This document shows, piece after piece, positions 55,649-64,000 of a DNA stretch of 64,000 nt (positions are counted from its first letter, which is position 1; every line of letters starts with the position of its first letter). The translations under genes and the position numbers were made by a program. The notes below the pieces were generated by a model. It saw only the letters and a program-made list of their open reading frames with translations, made no database searches and was not told where the DNA came from. Source of the stretch: Idiomarina baltica OS145 (lineage in GTDB: Bacteria; Pseudomonadota; Gammaproteobacteria; Enterobacterales; Alteromonadaceae); contig NZ_CH672404.1 in the NCBI RefSeq assembly GCF_000152885.1, positions 113,627-177,626 of the forward strand, given 5' to 3'.

Positions 55649-57124
55649 TTAATCGATAACGCGCAGTGAACGATATTCATCATATGCAAACTGGTCGGTC
55701 ATACCGCTAATATAATCTTGAATTAAGCGACAGCGATAGTAGCGTTCCCAAAGTGGCGAGACGTCGGCATCGGTTGCTTTGACATAAGCGCGCACGTGTT
55801 TACCTGATAGTTTATGACATAAACGGCTTGCTAGTGGGTAAGCGCGTTGTATTTTAGCCTCTTCACGCACCAGCCCTTGAAAGTCTTCCGTAGAGAGTTT
55901 GAGTAACGGGGCATAGATATCGAGTAAGCCGAGAATAATGGTATGACCGCGTAGCTCCTGTTGCTCGACTTCGGGTTGATTAAATACTCGTTTGAGGGCG
56001 AGGTTTTGCAGCGCTTCGCTAAGCCGGTGAGCAGGGCTGTCATCCTCCAGTAAAGCCTGATTAAAGTGACCATCAACTACAGCGTCAAAGTTGTCGATAA
56101 AGCGCTGCGCAGCGTGATTGACCAATATATTATGGATGTAGACGCGTAGCCAGATAAAAAACTGATTATCGGTATCAATGCTATCGTTTGCCGCGTATTG
56201 GTTGGCTTTTTTTAAAATGTCGTTTACTGAAATCGCTTTACCGTTGTACAAAAGTTCGGCTTGGTCGGGGTCGCCGCCTAAGCGGCTGAAGTGTTCTCGA
56301 ATGCCTTCGGCAACTTGTTCGCGGTTAAGAACGTGTTTTTCGACGGCATCCTCAAGATCCGCGATGCCGTAAGAGATATCGTCGGCCGCCTCCATTATGT
56401 AGCTTAGGAAGTGACGGTGCCCTTGAGGAAGCTCGAGCACCTGATAGAGATCTTTAATAAGTTGTTGCTCTGCTAAGTAATAGCCGGGCTTTTTGCCCAA
56501 ATAACTCAATGGGTCATTTTTACTGGGCTTCGGCTGGCTCGCTAAGCGTGTGTATTTTAAAACCGCCGCGATCTGGGTGTACGTCAGATTTAGACCCATG
56601 AGTGAGTGAATTAAACGAATCGCCTGGGCGTTACCTTCGAAACTCTGCAATTCATTTTTAATATCGGCGGCATCCGGTTCATCGAAATTGGCAAATAGTT
56701 CATCATTATGCGTCGCAAACCAGCTACTGATTGCTGCCTCGCCAAAGTGACCAAAAGGCGGATTGCCGATATCGTGCATGATACACGCCATTTCGACACA
56801 GCTCTCCATCACTCGAAATAGTTCATGGGGTGAAGAGCCTTGTTCTGTTAACGTCTCAAAGTGGCCACCTTGTTTGAGCCGCTCACCTATCTCGCGCGTA
56901 ATATAACGCCCATTTTGTTGGACCTCGAGTGAGTGCGTTAAACGGCTACGTACCGCTGCGTTGCGTTCTAGCGGAAAAACTTGTGTTTTCTGTTGCAAAC
57001 GGCGTACCGCCGCCGAATTAATAATCCGACCGCGATCACTTTCGGCTGCGATGACCCAGTTCCCCGCGTGGCGGGAGTAGGGGCGGTCGGCTTTCATTCG
57101 GGTGACGAGACGGGCTAAATTCAC
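55649..57124 (-). CDS. dgt: dGTPase (dNTP triphosphohydrolase)
   Basis: 491 residues. RSRLTHSLEVQQ, CIMHDIGNPPFGHFGE and YIMEAADDISYGIADLEDAV give the HD-domain metal ligands (H...HD...D) of the Dgt family; the length matches E. coli-type dGTPases. It hydrolyses dGTP to deoxyguanosine and triphosphate. GTG start at 57124 with a GGAGT site. Confidence 0.93.
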   Translation of the reverse strand: MNLARLVTRMKADRPYSRHAGNWVIAAESDRGRIINSAAVRRLQQKTQVFPLERNAAVRSRLTHSLEVQQNGRYITREIGERLKQGGHFETLTEQGSSPHELFRVMESCVEMACIMHDIGNPPFGHFGEAAISSWFATHNDELFANFDEPDAADIKNELQSFEGNAQAIRLIHSLMGLNLTYTQIAAVLKYTRLASQPKPSKNDPLSYLGKKPGYYLAEQQLIKDLYQVLELPQGHRHFLSYIMEAADDISYGIADLEDAVEKHVLNREQVAEGIREHFSRLGGDPDQAELLYNGKAISVNDILKKANQYAANDSIDTDNQFFIWLRVYIHNILVNHAAQRFIDNFDAVVDGHFNQALLEDDSPAHRLSEALQNLALKRVFNQPEVEQQELRGHTIILGLLDIYAPLLKLSTEDFQGLVREEAKIQRAYPLASRLCHKLSGKHVRAYVKATDADVSPLWERYYRCRLIQDYISGMTDQFAYDEYRSLRVID

Positions 57125-57194
57125 GGTGACTCCGCAGTTAAACGACTAAAGCCCCGTTTTATCAGCCCGCTTAACGCGAAGCAAGCATCGATGA

Positions 57195-57476
57195 TTAGTT
57201 GCATACGTCCTCTACCAGCGCTTTTAGACGTTTGATACGTTTTGCATCACCTTCACTTTCCGCTTTGGCAAGGTCTATTTGTGCTTGTTGGCAGGCTTCA
57301 GATTTGTCTGTTTTCATCCGCTCGAGTTCATCTTTTTGGTACTGATCCATGCCTTCAAAACCGTTGTATTCATCTCGAGACTCGACCGAGCGGTCTTTTT
57401 GATATGGCTCAGCTTGATGGCTTTCGCAAGCTGATAGACTGGCGAGCAGTGCAAATACGAAGATGACTTTTTTCAT
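57195..57476 (-). CDS. Small putative lipoprotein
   Basis: 93 residues from ATG 57476 with an AAGGA site. Signal II sequence KKVIFVFALLASLSAC, then a charged, helical mature part (YQKDELERMKTDKSEACQQAQ, AKRIKRLKALVEDVC) with two further Cys. No family recognised. Confidence 0.7.
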   Translation of the reverse strand: MKKVIFVFALLASLSACESHQAEPYQKDRSVESRDEYNGFEGMDQYQKDELERMKTDKSEACQQAQIDLAKAESEGDAKRIKRLKALVEDVCN

Positions 57477-57614
57477 TGGACGTCCTTGATTTTGTAATCT
57501 TGTTCCTACAATATGAATGATTGTTATTTTAATGTAAACACTATCTGGTTGCTCGTTCAACTATTTACTCGATGTTTACAATGGTGTGTGTAATTACAAC
57601 AATAATAATGTCGT

Positions 57615-57905
57615 ATGTTGAATTTAAAAATTTTAATGGTCGCGCTTAATGCGATAAAAGGCGAGCTGATGCTCGTTTCTGTAGCGCTGTGCTGCGTACT
57701 TACTTTGAGTGTCTACCCGTTACCACTGATTACTTTCATGATTTTGCTGCCTGTTTTAACGGCGGTCACCCTCGCTGCTTACATTTCTGTTAATATATTT
57801 TTGCTTCGACGTAAGTTGATTAAGCAAAACCTCTATCAATTGTTTTTAGCGCAAAGCGAACATGAACGAGGTGAAGAAATCGCGGGTTACTTTAAAGGCT
57901 ATTAA
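57615..57905 (+). CDS. Small membrane protein, unknown
   Basis: 96 residues with two strong membrane helices (LMLVSVALCCVLTLSVY; ITFMILLPVLTAVTLAAYISV) and a basic then acidic cytoplasmic tail. No motif recognised. Probably transcribed with the next small gene. Confidence 0.55.
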   Translation: MLNLKILMVALNAIKGELMLVSVALCCVLTLSVYPLPLITFMILLPVLTAVTLAAYISVNIFLLRRKLIKQNLYQLFLAQSEHERGEEIAGYFKGY

Positions 57906-57944
57906 TTTAGGGCTGTTAGTGATGATGGCTTGTGGAGAGGTGGT

Positions 57945-58148
57945 ATGGCTGACCAGGAAAAGGGTGCGTGGGTAAAACGTGCTTTGTTTGAACTATTTGT
58001 TGTTTGTTTTCCGTTGATTATTTTTGGCATGGTGGTGCTGGCCGATGGGTCTTTCCCAACGATGGCGGGCTACATGTTGGTGCAGTTGATAACGCTCATC
58101 GGCTATATTCTATTTAAAAATAAGTCGACTGCACGTGAACACGAGTAG
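57945..58148 (+). CDS. Small membrane protein, unknown
   Basis: 67 residues from ATG 57945 (GAGAGG site). Two membrane helices (LFELFVVCFPLIIFGMVVL; MLVQLITLIGYILF) and charged ends. No family recognised. It sits 39 bp after the previous small membrane gene. Confidence 0.55.
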   Translation: MADQEKGAWVKRALFELFVVCFPLIIFGMVVLADGSFPTMAGYMLVQLITLIGYILFKNKSTAREHE

Positions 58149-58281
58149 GAGGCGAGTGAGTTAAAGTAACTTTAAAATAACCTTTTACTCATTGTAATAA
58201 TTTTTGTAATAAAGGCATCAGTCGCAGTTTTAAACGTATGCTTCAAAATAATCGAAACTTGGGTGAGCATTTGGTGCCGGT

Positions 58282-59625
58282 GTGAAGAAACAGCAGTACA
58301 TAGTTAGTATCATCATTTTTATTGTCTACATGCTCGCCGTGATACAAGCGACTGATATCATCGTCGGTTTGTTAAAAGAGCGCGAGCAGACCAAACAAAA
58401 CGAGCGCCTACGCGAAGTGGTCTCGTTGGCAAAATCAAAGTTAGAAGCCGAACTTTTTCGCGATGTCTTCTTGGCCGATAGCCTCGCCACCGTTATCACC
58501 ATTGACCCCCAGATTGCGATTGAAAATTGGACCTCGCTTGGAAAAAAATTAATGGGTAAGTCGACTCATGTTCGGAACGTGGGTATTGCGCCTAATGACG
58601 TCATTTTATTGAATTACCCACCCAAAGGTAACGAGAAAGCGATAGGGCTTGATTTTAGAACCGTACCTAAACAGTACCGAACGGTGCTTAAGGCGCGCCA
58701 ATTACAAGACGTGTTTCTATCTGGGCCATTGGAGTTGGTGCAAGGTGGGATGGCGGTGATTGCTCGATTCCCCGTTTTCAACGACTATCCCCAAAATAAG
58801 GACTATTGGGGCAGTATCAGTGTTGTTATCGACTACCAATCGCTCATGCGCGTGTCGGGCTTTTCTGCGTTGTCTAACGCGCCTATTGCTATTCGAGGTG
58901 TTGATGCAGAGGGGGACAACGGCGAGGTGTTTTTTGGCGACAAGCAGATTTTTCAAAATGCCGACTTCACAACCTCGATTAATATCCCTAATGGTGAATG
59001 GATTGTCGGGGCCCAGTTTGATCGCGGTGTTCCTTTAAATCTCTCTCGACAGCTGTTGGCACTGCGTATTGGTTTGATTTCACTGGGTTTACTGATTTTC
59101 GCCGCCGTTTTTGCCTTATGGCGTTCATATCGCGTGGTGCGTCGATTTGCGCACGAGGATGAACTGACCGGCTTGTATAACCGTCGATATACGATGAACC
59201 ACTTAAATCAGCTGACTGCAGGCAGTTATAAACGTCAGTCGTTTGCCGTATTGAATATCGATTTAAATGGTTTTAAAGCAGTCAATGATATCTACGGGCA
59301 TGAAGCAGGCGATCAATTGCTTAAGTTGGTCGCTAACGAAATTTTGAATGGCGTGCGTATGACCGATGTAGTTGCAAGAGTTGGGGGCGATGAATTTATT
59401 GTAATTATGCATCGTGTAAAGCATGAGGATAGCGCACAACGTCTCGCTGATTGCTTGCGCCAAAAAATTGAACATCGCGTTTTACATTGGGGCACGGCGA
59501 CGATTCAACCCTCACTGAGTATTGGCGTAGCTGTTTTTAATGCATCCGAACACACAGTTAAAGATGTTTTGATTCGCGCTGATGAAGCGATGTATCGGGA
59601 CAAAGCTCAGCAACGAACCTCTTAG
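58282..59625 (+). CDS. CHASE-GGDEF diguanylate cyclase
   Basis: 447 residues. A first membrane helix (residues 7-28), a periplasmic CHASE sensor (VRNVGIAPNDVILLNYPP, GNEKAIGLDF), a second helix (about 250-272), then a GGDEF domain: DELTGLYNRRY, NIDLNGFKAVNDIYGHEAGD and RVGGDEF. An RMTD inhibitory I-site lies five residues before the active site, so product inhibition is expected. GTG start. Overlaps the DUF502 gene tail to tail by four bases. Confidence 0.92.
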   Translation: MKKQQYIVSIIIFIVYMLAVIQATDIIVGLLKEREQTKQNERLREVVSLAKSKLEAELFRDVFLADSLATVITIDPQIAIENWTSLGKKLMGKSTHVRNVGIAPNDVILLNYPPKGNEKAIGLDFRTVPKQYRTVLKARQLQDVFLSGPLELVQGGMAVIARFPVFNDYPQNKDYWGSISVVIDYQSLMRVSGFSALSNAPIAIRGVDAEGDNGEVFFGDKQIFQNADFTTSINIPNGEWIVGAQFDRGVPLNLSRQLLALRIGLISLGLLIFAAVFALWRSYRVVRRFAHEDELTGLYNRRYTMNHLNQLTAGSYKRQSFAVLNIDLNGFKAVNDIYGHEAGDQLLKLVANEILNGVRMTDVVARVGGDEFIVIMHRVKHEDSAQRLADCLRQKIEHRVLHWGTATIQPSLSIGVAVFNASEHTVKDVLIRADEAMYRDKAQQRTS

Positions 59626-60251
59626 TCATTTTCATCTGATTTGAAGTTGCCCTGACTCTTGCCAAGCCCCGCGCTGATCGTTAATTGCAGTGCATCAGCC
59701 GGCTTCATATCGATCGATTGAACGCAATCTTTTGGCACCATAATCATATAGCCACCGACGTTGTAAGCCATTGGTAGGAATACGGCAACGTGGTCGTCTG
59801 GCATGATATTCACTAACTTATCGTTATTGTCCTTGGCTTTTTTATCACTGCGTTTGGTGACGATACCGATCAGTTGCATTTTACTGCCCGGCATCGTCAC
59901 TAGCACGACCGACTCATCGGCAAAGTCTTTGCCCTGCATCATATCGAACACATCGTTAATGGTGCCGTATAAGTTGCGCAGGAGGGGTAACTTATTCATC
60001 AACTTGCCTGGTAATTGCCAAATAGACTGCAAAAACGACCACTGAGAGGTGAAACCGATGAGTACTGCAAGTAATAGAAAGCTAGCAAACGCGAGCCCCG
60101 GAAAGTAATAGCTCTCGCCTAATAATGCTTTCCAAATCGGGCTCAGCCAGGTCTCTACTGTGACGAGCAACCAACGCGCTAGCATGATGGTCACGATAAT
60201 CGGTAGCAGAATGGCTAACCCTTTGAGGAGGAATTGGAAAATACGTTTCAT
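59622..60251 (-). CDS. DUF502 family membrane protein
   Basis: 209 residues. Two N-terminal membrane helices (LLKGLAILLPIIVTIMLARWLL; FASFLLLAVLIGF) and a soluble domain with PLLRNLYGTINDVFDMM, VVLVTMPGSKMQLIGIVT, VAVFLPMAYNVGGYMIMVPKDCV. This is the conserved DUF502 pattern; function unknown. Confidence 0.9.
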   Translation of the reverse strand: MKRIFQFLLKGLAILLPIIVTIMLARWLLVTVETWLSPIWKALLGESYYFPGLAFASFLLLAVLIGFTSQWSFLQSIWQLPGKLMNKLPLLRNLYGTINDVFDMMQGKDFADESVVLVTMPGSKMQLIGIVTKRSDKKAKDNNDKLVNIMPDDHVAVFLPMAYNVGGYMIMVPKDCVQSIDMKPADALQLTISAGLGKSQGNFKSDEND

Positions 60252-60369
60252 AATTGGGTGACTTCCTTAATTTGTAGACCATTCGATACTAATGGCTAAT
60301 CAAAATCGTTCGTTATACGTAGTACACTGACACTACTTAGCTCGTTTTGGCAAATATTAAGGTGTAAAT

Positions 60370-61224
60370 ATGACACAGATTGCATTTTTAGGCTTAGGTG
60401 CGATGGGTATTCGCATGGCGCAGCATCTGATTGATGCAGGACATTCACTGACGGTTTGGAACCGCACTGAATCCCGAGCTGAGCCGTTGCTTGAACAAGG
60501 CGCTCAATGGGCTGATACCCCGGCTGAGGCAGCACAAGGCGCCGAACTCGTGATTGCGATGGTGCGCGATGATGATGCCTCTGCAGCGGTTTGGTTGGAT
60601 GAGCAAACTGGCGCTTTTAAAGGTATGAGCGACAATGCGATAGCGATTGAGAGCTCTACTTTGTCAGTGGACTGGGTAAAAGAGCTGGCGCAGCAGGCTC
60701 AACAACGCGGTAAACAATTGATTGAGGCGCCCGTGTCAGGTTCGCGTCCGCAAGCACAGAATGCAGAGTTGGTCTATTTAGTGGGCGGTGATGCCCATTT
60801 GGTAAACCGCGCCGAACCTGTCTTGTCGCTGATGGGTAAAAAAGTCAATCACACCGGTGAGATGGGCTCCGGCGCACTTGCCAAACTAGTCACTAACACC
60901 TTAATGGGTATTCAAGTAACGACGATTGCAGAGTTGATTGGCATGCTCAAGCGACAAGGGCAAGACCCGGATGCGATCCTCGAGGCGGTATCGACGACAC
61001 CGGTATGGAGCAAAACCGCAGGTATCGTGCGCAAATCCATGGTAAGCGAAGCGTACGATCCTCAGTTTCCGGTTGATTTGATTGAAAAAGATCTGGGCTA
61101 TTGTTTGCAAGCAGCCGACCAAGTCGCACCGATGACCTCAGCAGCACGCACGGTGTTTAATGAGGCGCAAGAGCAACAGTTGGGCGAATGGAACATGACG
61201 GTGGTCGCCAAGCTGTATGAATAG
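60370..61224 (+). CDS. 3-hydroxyisobutyrate dehydrogenase-family oxidoreductase
   Basis: 284 residues. FLGLGAMGIRMAQHLIDAGH is the NAD(P)-binding signature, IEAPVSGSRPQAQN the substrate loop, and GSGALAKLVTNTLMG contains the catalytic Lys. It belongs to the beta-hydroxyacid dehydrogenases (succinic-semialdehyde or glyoxylate reductase branch). The substrate is not certain. Followed by an intrinsic terminator. Confidence 0.9.
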   Translation: MTQIAFLGLGAMGIRMAQHLIDAGHSLTVWNRTESRAEPLLEQGAQWADTPAEAAQGAELVIAMVRDDDASAAVWLDEQTGAFKGMSDNAIAIESSTLSVDWVKELAQQAQQRGKQLIEAPVSGSRPQAQNAELVYLVGGDAHLVNRAEPVLSLMGKKVNHTGEMGSGALAKLVTNTLMGIQVTTIAELIGMLKRQGQDPDAILEAVSTTPVWSKTAGIVRKSMVSEAYDPQFPVDLIEKDLGYCLQAADQVAPMTSAARTVFNEAQEQQLGEWNMTVVAKLYE

Positions 61225-61232
61225 CAGCTGTA

Positions 61233-61266
61233 CCAGCGACTTCGGTTAAGAAGTCGCTGGTTTTTT
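61233..61266 (+). terminator. Intrinsic terminator
   Basis: CCAGCGACTTC and GAAGTCGCTGG form an 11-bp stem with a 6-nt loop, followed by TTTTTT. It serves the + strand dehydrogenase gene. The last codons and stop of the opposite DMT-transporter gene lie inside this stem. Confidence 0.9.
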
Positions 61267-62100
61267 CTGTAACGCCCAGCTTTGCCATATCAGTGGTGCA
61301 ACAATCATTGCTGAACCAATGTAGAAGTTTAGCCCTGGCTGTTCAGCGAAGAACACCATACCAATCGCAACGGCGCCAATCAGGCCTGTATATTCGGCGC
61401 TGGTGACTTTTGCGCTATCGACCGCCCGATAAGCGTAGATACAGGTAGCAGCATAAATCATGATAAACAGTGTTGAGCCGGTGGCAAATAACATACGTTG
61501 CCATTCAAACACTGCACCTTCCCAAATTGCCATCGCGATCCCGACTGGAAGCCCCAGCAGATTGGTTAGGAACAAGGTCTGTAAAATACCGTGCTCGCGC
61601 GGTAGCTTCTTGATCAGTAGGTTATTAACGGCCAAGCTCCCCGCCACTAGTAACGCCGCGACAGCAAATGGGTTAAATTCAGTGGGGTTCACAATGACCA
61701 ACACGCCCAGCATGCCGAGCCCGACAGTGACGGTACTGTGCCACGTAACGCGCTCTTTAAATGCCATGCGTGCGATGATGACCGTCAGCATGGGCGCTGC
61801 GTAAAATAACGCATTGGCGGTAGCAAGCGGCAGAGTAGTGAGTGACAGGACCATCAAGGCGGTGCCGAACAGCCAAATGTGAGCGCGCGCTGCATGCCAA
61901 CGCAAACCTTTGGGTGCCAAGCTTTCGCCACGCAGTTTGATAAATGGCAGAAGGATGAGTATCGCACTGACTTGCCGTAATAAGACAAATTGAAACGGCG
62001 CATCGAAGCTATCCAACATCTTAATCAGTGAGTCGGATAGAATCGCTACATTATTGCCTAACACCAACCATAACACTGCAGCAATTAACGCTTTATCCAT
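61246..62100 (-). CDS. EamA/DMT-superfamily transporter
   Basis: 284 residues with ten predicted membrane helices in two EamA repeats. DAPFQFVLLRQVSAILILLPFI in the first and TSAEYTGLIGAVAIGMVFFAEQP in the second are typical. Probably a drug/metabolite exporter in the inner membrane. It is divergent from the LysR gene across 109 bp, so that regulator likely controls it. Confidence 0.9.
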   Translation of the reverse strand: MDKALIAAVLWLVLGNNVAILSDSLIKMLDSFDAPFQFVLLRQVSAILILLPFIKLRGESLAPKGLRWHAARAHIWLFGTALMVLSLTTLPLATANALFYAAPMLTVIIARMAFKERVTWHSTVTVGLGMLGVLVIVNPTEFNPFAVAALLVAGSLAVNNLLIKKLPREHGILQTLFLTNLLGLPVGIAMAIWEGAVFEWQRMLFATGSTLFIMIYAATCIYAYRAVDSAKVTSAEYTGLIGAVAIGMVFFAEQPGLNFYIGSAMIVAPLIWQSWALQKKPATS

Positions 62101-62209
62101 GATGAACCCCCTGATGAGTTGTTGAAGATGGGGTTAGGATAAAGTGTGTTTGATATTATTAAAAATGATATTAAAATCTAGTAGCTATGAGTAATTTAGA
62201 TATTAATGT

Positions 62210-63121
62210 ATGAGTGTACCTTTTAGAGCGATCCATTATTTTGCCATGGTAGCTCGCCGTGGCAGCTTTTCTAAAGCCGCTGAAGAGTTATTCGTATCGC
62301 AAAGCGCCGTGAGCCACCAAATTAAACTGTTGGAGGAGCGGTTAGGGCAAGCTTTGTTTATTCGGAAAGGGCGACAACTGTTGCTCACCGCAGCGGGGGA
62401 AGCCTTTTACCAAAATATCGAGGAGCCGCTCGCGCAAATAGAGCGAGAGTTTTCGCAACTTCAGCACGGTGATGCAGGATTCGTGCGCCTTGCTTCTTAT
62501 GGTTCACTGGCGGTTAAGTGGTTAATCCCAGCGGTTGATCGCTTCCGGCAACGCTACCCAAATGTGGATTTAACGCTAACCATGCTCACCGAAGATGGTG
62601 GGTTCGAACGCGCGTTAGCGGATTGCTTTATAACGACACAACCCCCTAAGAGCGGTTTTGAAGTGACCCACTTGTACGACGAATATTTATATCCGTATTG
62701 CTCTTACGACATTCGGGCGCGGCTAAACGATCTGCGCGACCCAAGTGCCTTACTCGCCTTTCCATTACTCTCAGCAACTTATACGTTTGCCCATGCAACG
62801 CCCGGCTATGATTGGAAAATGTGGTTCAAGCAGGGCAGTGTGCGATTACCCAGCAGTGCCAAGGTGCATCATTTTAGCCACTTATTGCTGGCAGCGGAGG
62901 CGGCTAAACATAGCCACGGTATCGCGCTATTGAATGAGTTTATGACGACCCAGCGGGAGCGTGAGCAAGAGTTAGTCAGGTTACCTATGCATGGACTTAA
63001 AACGGGGGACAGTTTTTATTTTGTGGTGCCGAGCACGCTTTCCAATCGCAGTTCTATTCAAGTTTTGAGAGACTGGCTTGTTGAACTGTGTCAGTCGCAA
63101 CAAGCCATCAGTGCACCGTAA
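62210..63121 (+). CDS. LysR-type regulator (GcvA-like)
   Basis: 303 residues. The N-terminal helix-turn-helix MVARRGSFSKAAEELFVSQSAVSHQIKLLEERLG is intact, followed by an effector domain (FVRLASYGSLAVKWLIP). The PFRAIHYFAMVAR start is characteristic of the GcvA/AmpR branch. It likely regulates the divergent transporter and itself from the 62101-62209 interval. Confidence 0.92.
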   Translation: MSVPFRAIHYFAMVARRGSFSKAAEELFVSQSAVSHQIKLLEERLGQALFIRKGRQLLLTAAGEAFYQNIEEPLAQIEREFSQLQHGDAGFVRLASYGSLAVKWLIPAVDRFRQRYPNVDLTLTMLTEDGGFERALADCFITTQPPKSGFEVTHLYDEYLYPYCSYDIRARLNDLRDPSALLAFPLLSATYTFAHATPGYDWKMWFKQGSVRLPSSAKVHHFSHLLLAAEAAKHSHGIALLNEFMTTQREREQELVRLPMHGLKTGDSFYFVVPSTLSNRSSIQVLRDWLVELCQSQQAISAP

Positions 63122-63124
63122 TGC

Positions 63125-64000
63125 TTAACGACGCATTAGGTCGGGCTGTGACTCCCAATCGATCTCTTTACCGAGCTCGTTGGTTGGAATTGAGTCACGC
63201 ACAGCGAAACGTTTAGGTAACTCATGCGGTTCAAGCTTATCGGCAAGCCACGTACGCACTTGTGCGATCAACGTTTCTGCCTGACCTGAGCGTTGCTCTG
63301 GGTCGGCTATCAGCAGTGCTTTGAGGGAGTGGCTCTCTTGAGCATGATTAAGCCGCACCCGTGCATCACTGATATTGGGATGTTGACGGATTACGTCAGC
63401 GATAGCTTCGGGATGGACTGACTTTCCGCAGATTGAAAGTACCTCATCGTTGCGCTTTAGCGGCTCAAATAAGCCGGGGCCATGCCATTGAATGCTGTCG
63501 GGTAAATCAATGAGTTCGCGCGAGAGATTATCCATTAATTGTTCTTTGCCTTGCTTGATCCAGCGCGACAACAATTGGTAAGGCTGATTAGGATCATTTC
63601 TAATGCCAACACCTGCGGTTTCGGTACTACCGTAGATCTCGAATACACTGTTGAGTCCATTCCGAGTCAGTGCGTTCAATACTGCAGGTGCGCAGGGCCC
63701 CGTTGAGCAGACTGCATTGGCGGCTGGGGGAAAGGTCGTGTCCATCTGTACAAACTGTTCAAAAGCAGCGGGAAACCCAATCAGCAGGTCATTGTTTGTA
63801 AGCTGCTGTGCTTGGGTCATTGAAAACGCCTTGAGGCCTCTTACGACCGGTATATCCAGGAGTTCGGGTATGAGTACTGAAAAGATAAAACCGTAGATAT
63901 GGTGCGGTGGTACAAAACTAACGACGCGCTCAATTTCGACATCATGACGCTTAATAAAATCGACGAAAAATTGCGCTTCGGCAAGCAACGCCATCCAATC
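63125..64000 (-). CDS. AMP-binding acyl/aryl ligase (5' partial)
   Basis: About 292 C-terminal residues; the frame is open to the right edge. FEIYGSTETAGVGIRN is the adenylate-forming A5-like motif (YGSTE). VLSICGKSVHPEAIADVIRQHPNISDARVRL corresponds to the A8 hinge region. A C-terminal LPKRFAVRDSIPTNELGKEIDW contains a Lys in the A10 position. It activates a carboxylic acid as adenylate; aryl-polyene-type ligases look similar, but the substrate is not determinable. Confidence 0.85.
   Translation of the reverse strand, partial: DWMALLAEAQFFVDFIKRHDVEIERVVSFVPPHHIYGFIFSVLIPELLDIPVVRGLKAFSMTQAQQLTNNDLLIGFPAAFEQFVQMDTTFPPAANAVCSTGPCAPAVLNALTRNGLNSVFEIYGSTETAGVGIRNDPNQPYQLLSRWIKQGKEQLMDNLSRELIDLPDSIQWHGPGLFEPLKRNDEVLSICGKSVHPEAIADVIRQHPNISDARVRLNHAQESHSLKALLIADPEQRSGQAETLIAQVRTWLADKLEPHELPKRFAVRDSIPTNELGKEIDWESQPDLMRR

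Noticed and set aside
62602-62616. GGTTCGAAC sequence resembling a tRNA T-loop.
   Set aside because: Inside the LysR coding sequence with no acceptor or anticodon stem around it. No tRNA or rRNA gene was found in the window.

Overview
The window reads as chromosomal DNA of a free-living, probably marine gammaproteobacterium. It has a Wzx/Wzy surface-polysaccharide locus, c-di-GMP enzymes, CsrA, a one-operon chemotaxis set (CheW/R/B/D with MCPs), QueH, Dps, Dgt and a RAYT/REP repeat family. The genus cannot be fixed from sequence reading alone.

1-27.3 kb: a long co-directional polysaccharide locus. It runs from the tyrosine kinase Wzc (5' end outside the window) to a small initiating phosphoglycosyl transferase. 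In between are three nucleotide-sugar dehydrogenases (TviB, Ugd, WecC types), several epimerases, a Wzx flippase, a Wzy-like polymerase, five glycosyltransferases or related enzymes, three left-handed-beta-helix acyltransferases, a heparinase-like protein and an unexpected MurA-MurB pair. The part from about 3.6 to 13.7 kb is visibly AT-rich, and its right edge carries a decayed IS3-family transposase (about 14.25-14.76 kb). A strong stem-loop terminator closes the region at 27.2-27.3 kb.

27.3-43.6 kb: single genes, many encoding small exported proteins or lipoproteins, separated by dense arrays of two palindromic REP hairpins. Type a is GTAG + GTCGCGC-N5-GCGCGAC. Type b is GTAG + CGTGCGC-N5-GCGCACG. 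They are paired head-out into a 59-bp unit (BIME). A REP-associated tyrosine transposase (RAYT) lies among them at 32.7-33.2 kb. The GTAG head supplies the TAG stop codon of ten genes in the window, and two 59-bp units each supply the stops of two convergent genes. A TonB receptor and a di-haem peroxidase at 27.4-29 kb are broken.

43.4-52.3 kb: csrA (too short for usual ORF lists), a lone receiver, a decayed copy of the intact receiver-EAL-GAF gene at 40-42 kb, a LuxR-type regulator, and a chemotaxis operon in decay. One MCP carries an in-frame amber codon and an internal deletion, cheR is frameshifted, and no cheA is present. cheW, cheB and cheD look intact.

52.3-64 kb: ordinary chromosomal genes (M23 peptidase, e(P4)-type phosphatase, dGTPase, CHASE-GGDEF cyclase, DUF502 protein, a beta-hydroxyacid dehydrogenase, a DMT transporter divergent from a LysR regulator, a partial AMP-binding ligase). 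Scars of three lost genes (VOC, LysR, GGDEF) lie at 54.4-54.8 kb. The broken genes across 27-55 kb mostly show short internal deletions, which suggests continuing deletion-driven decay.
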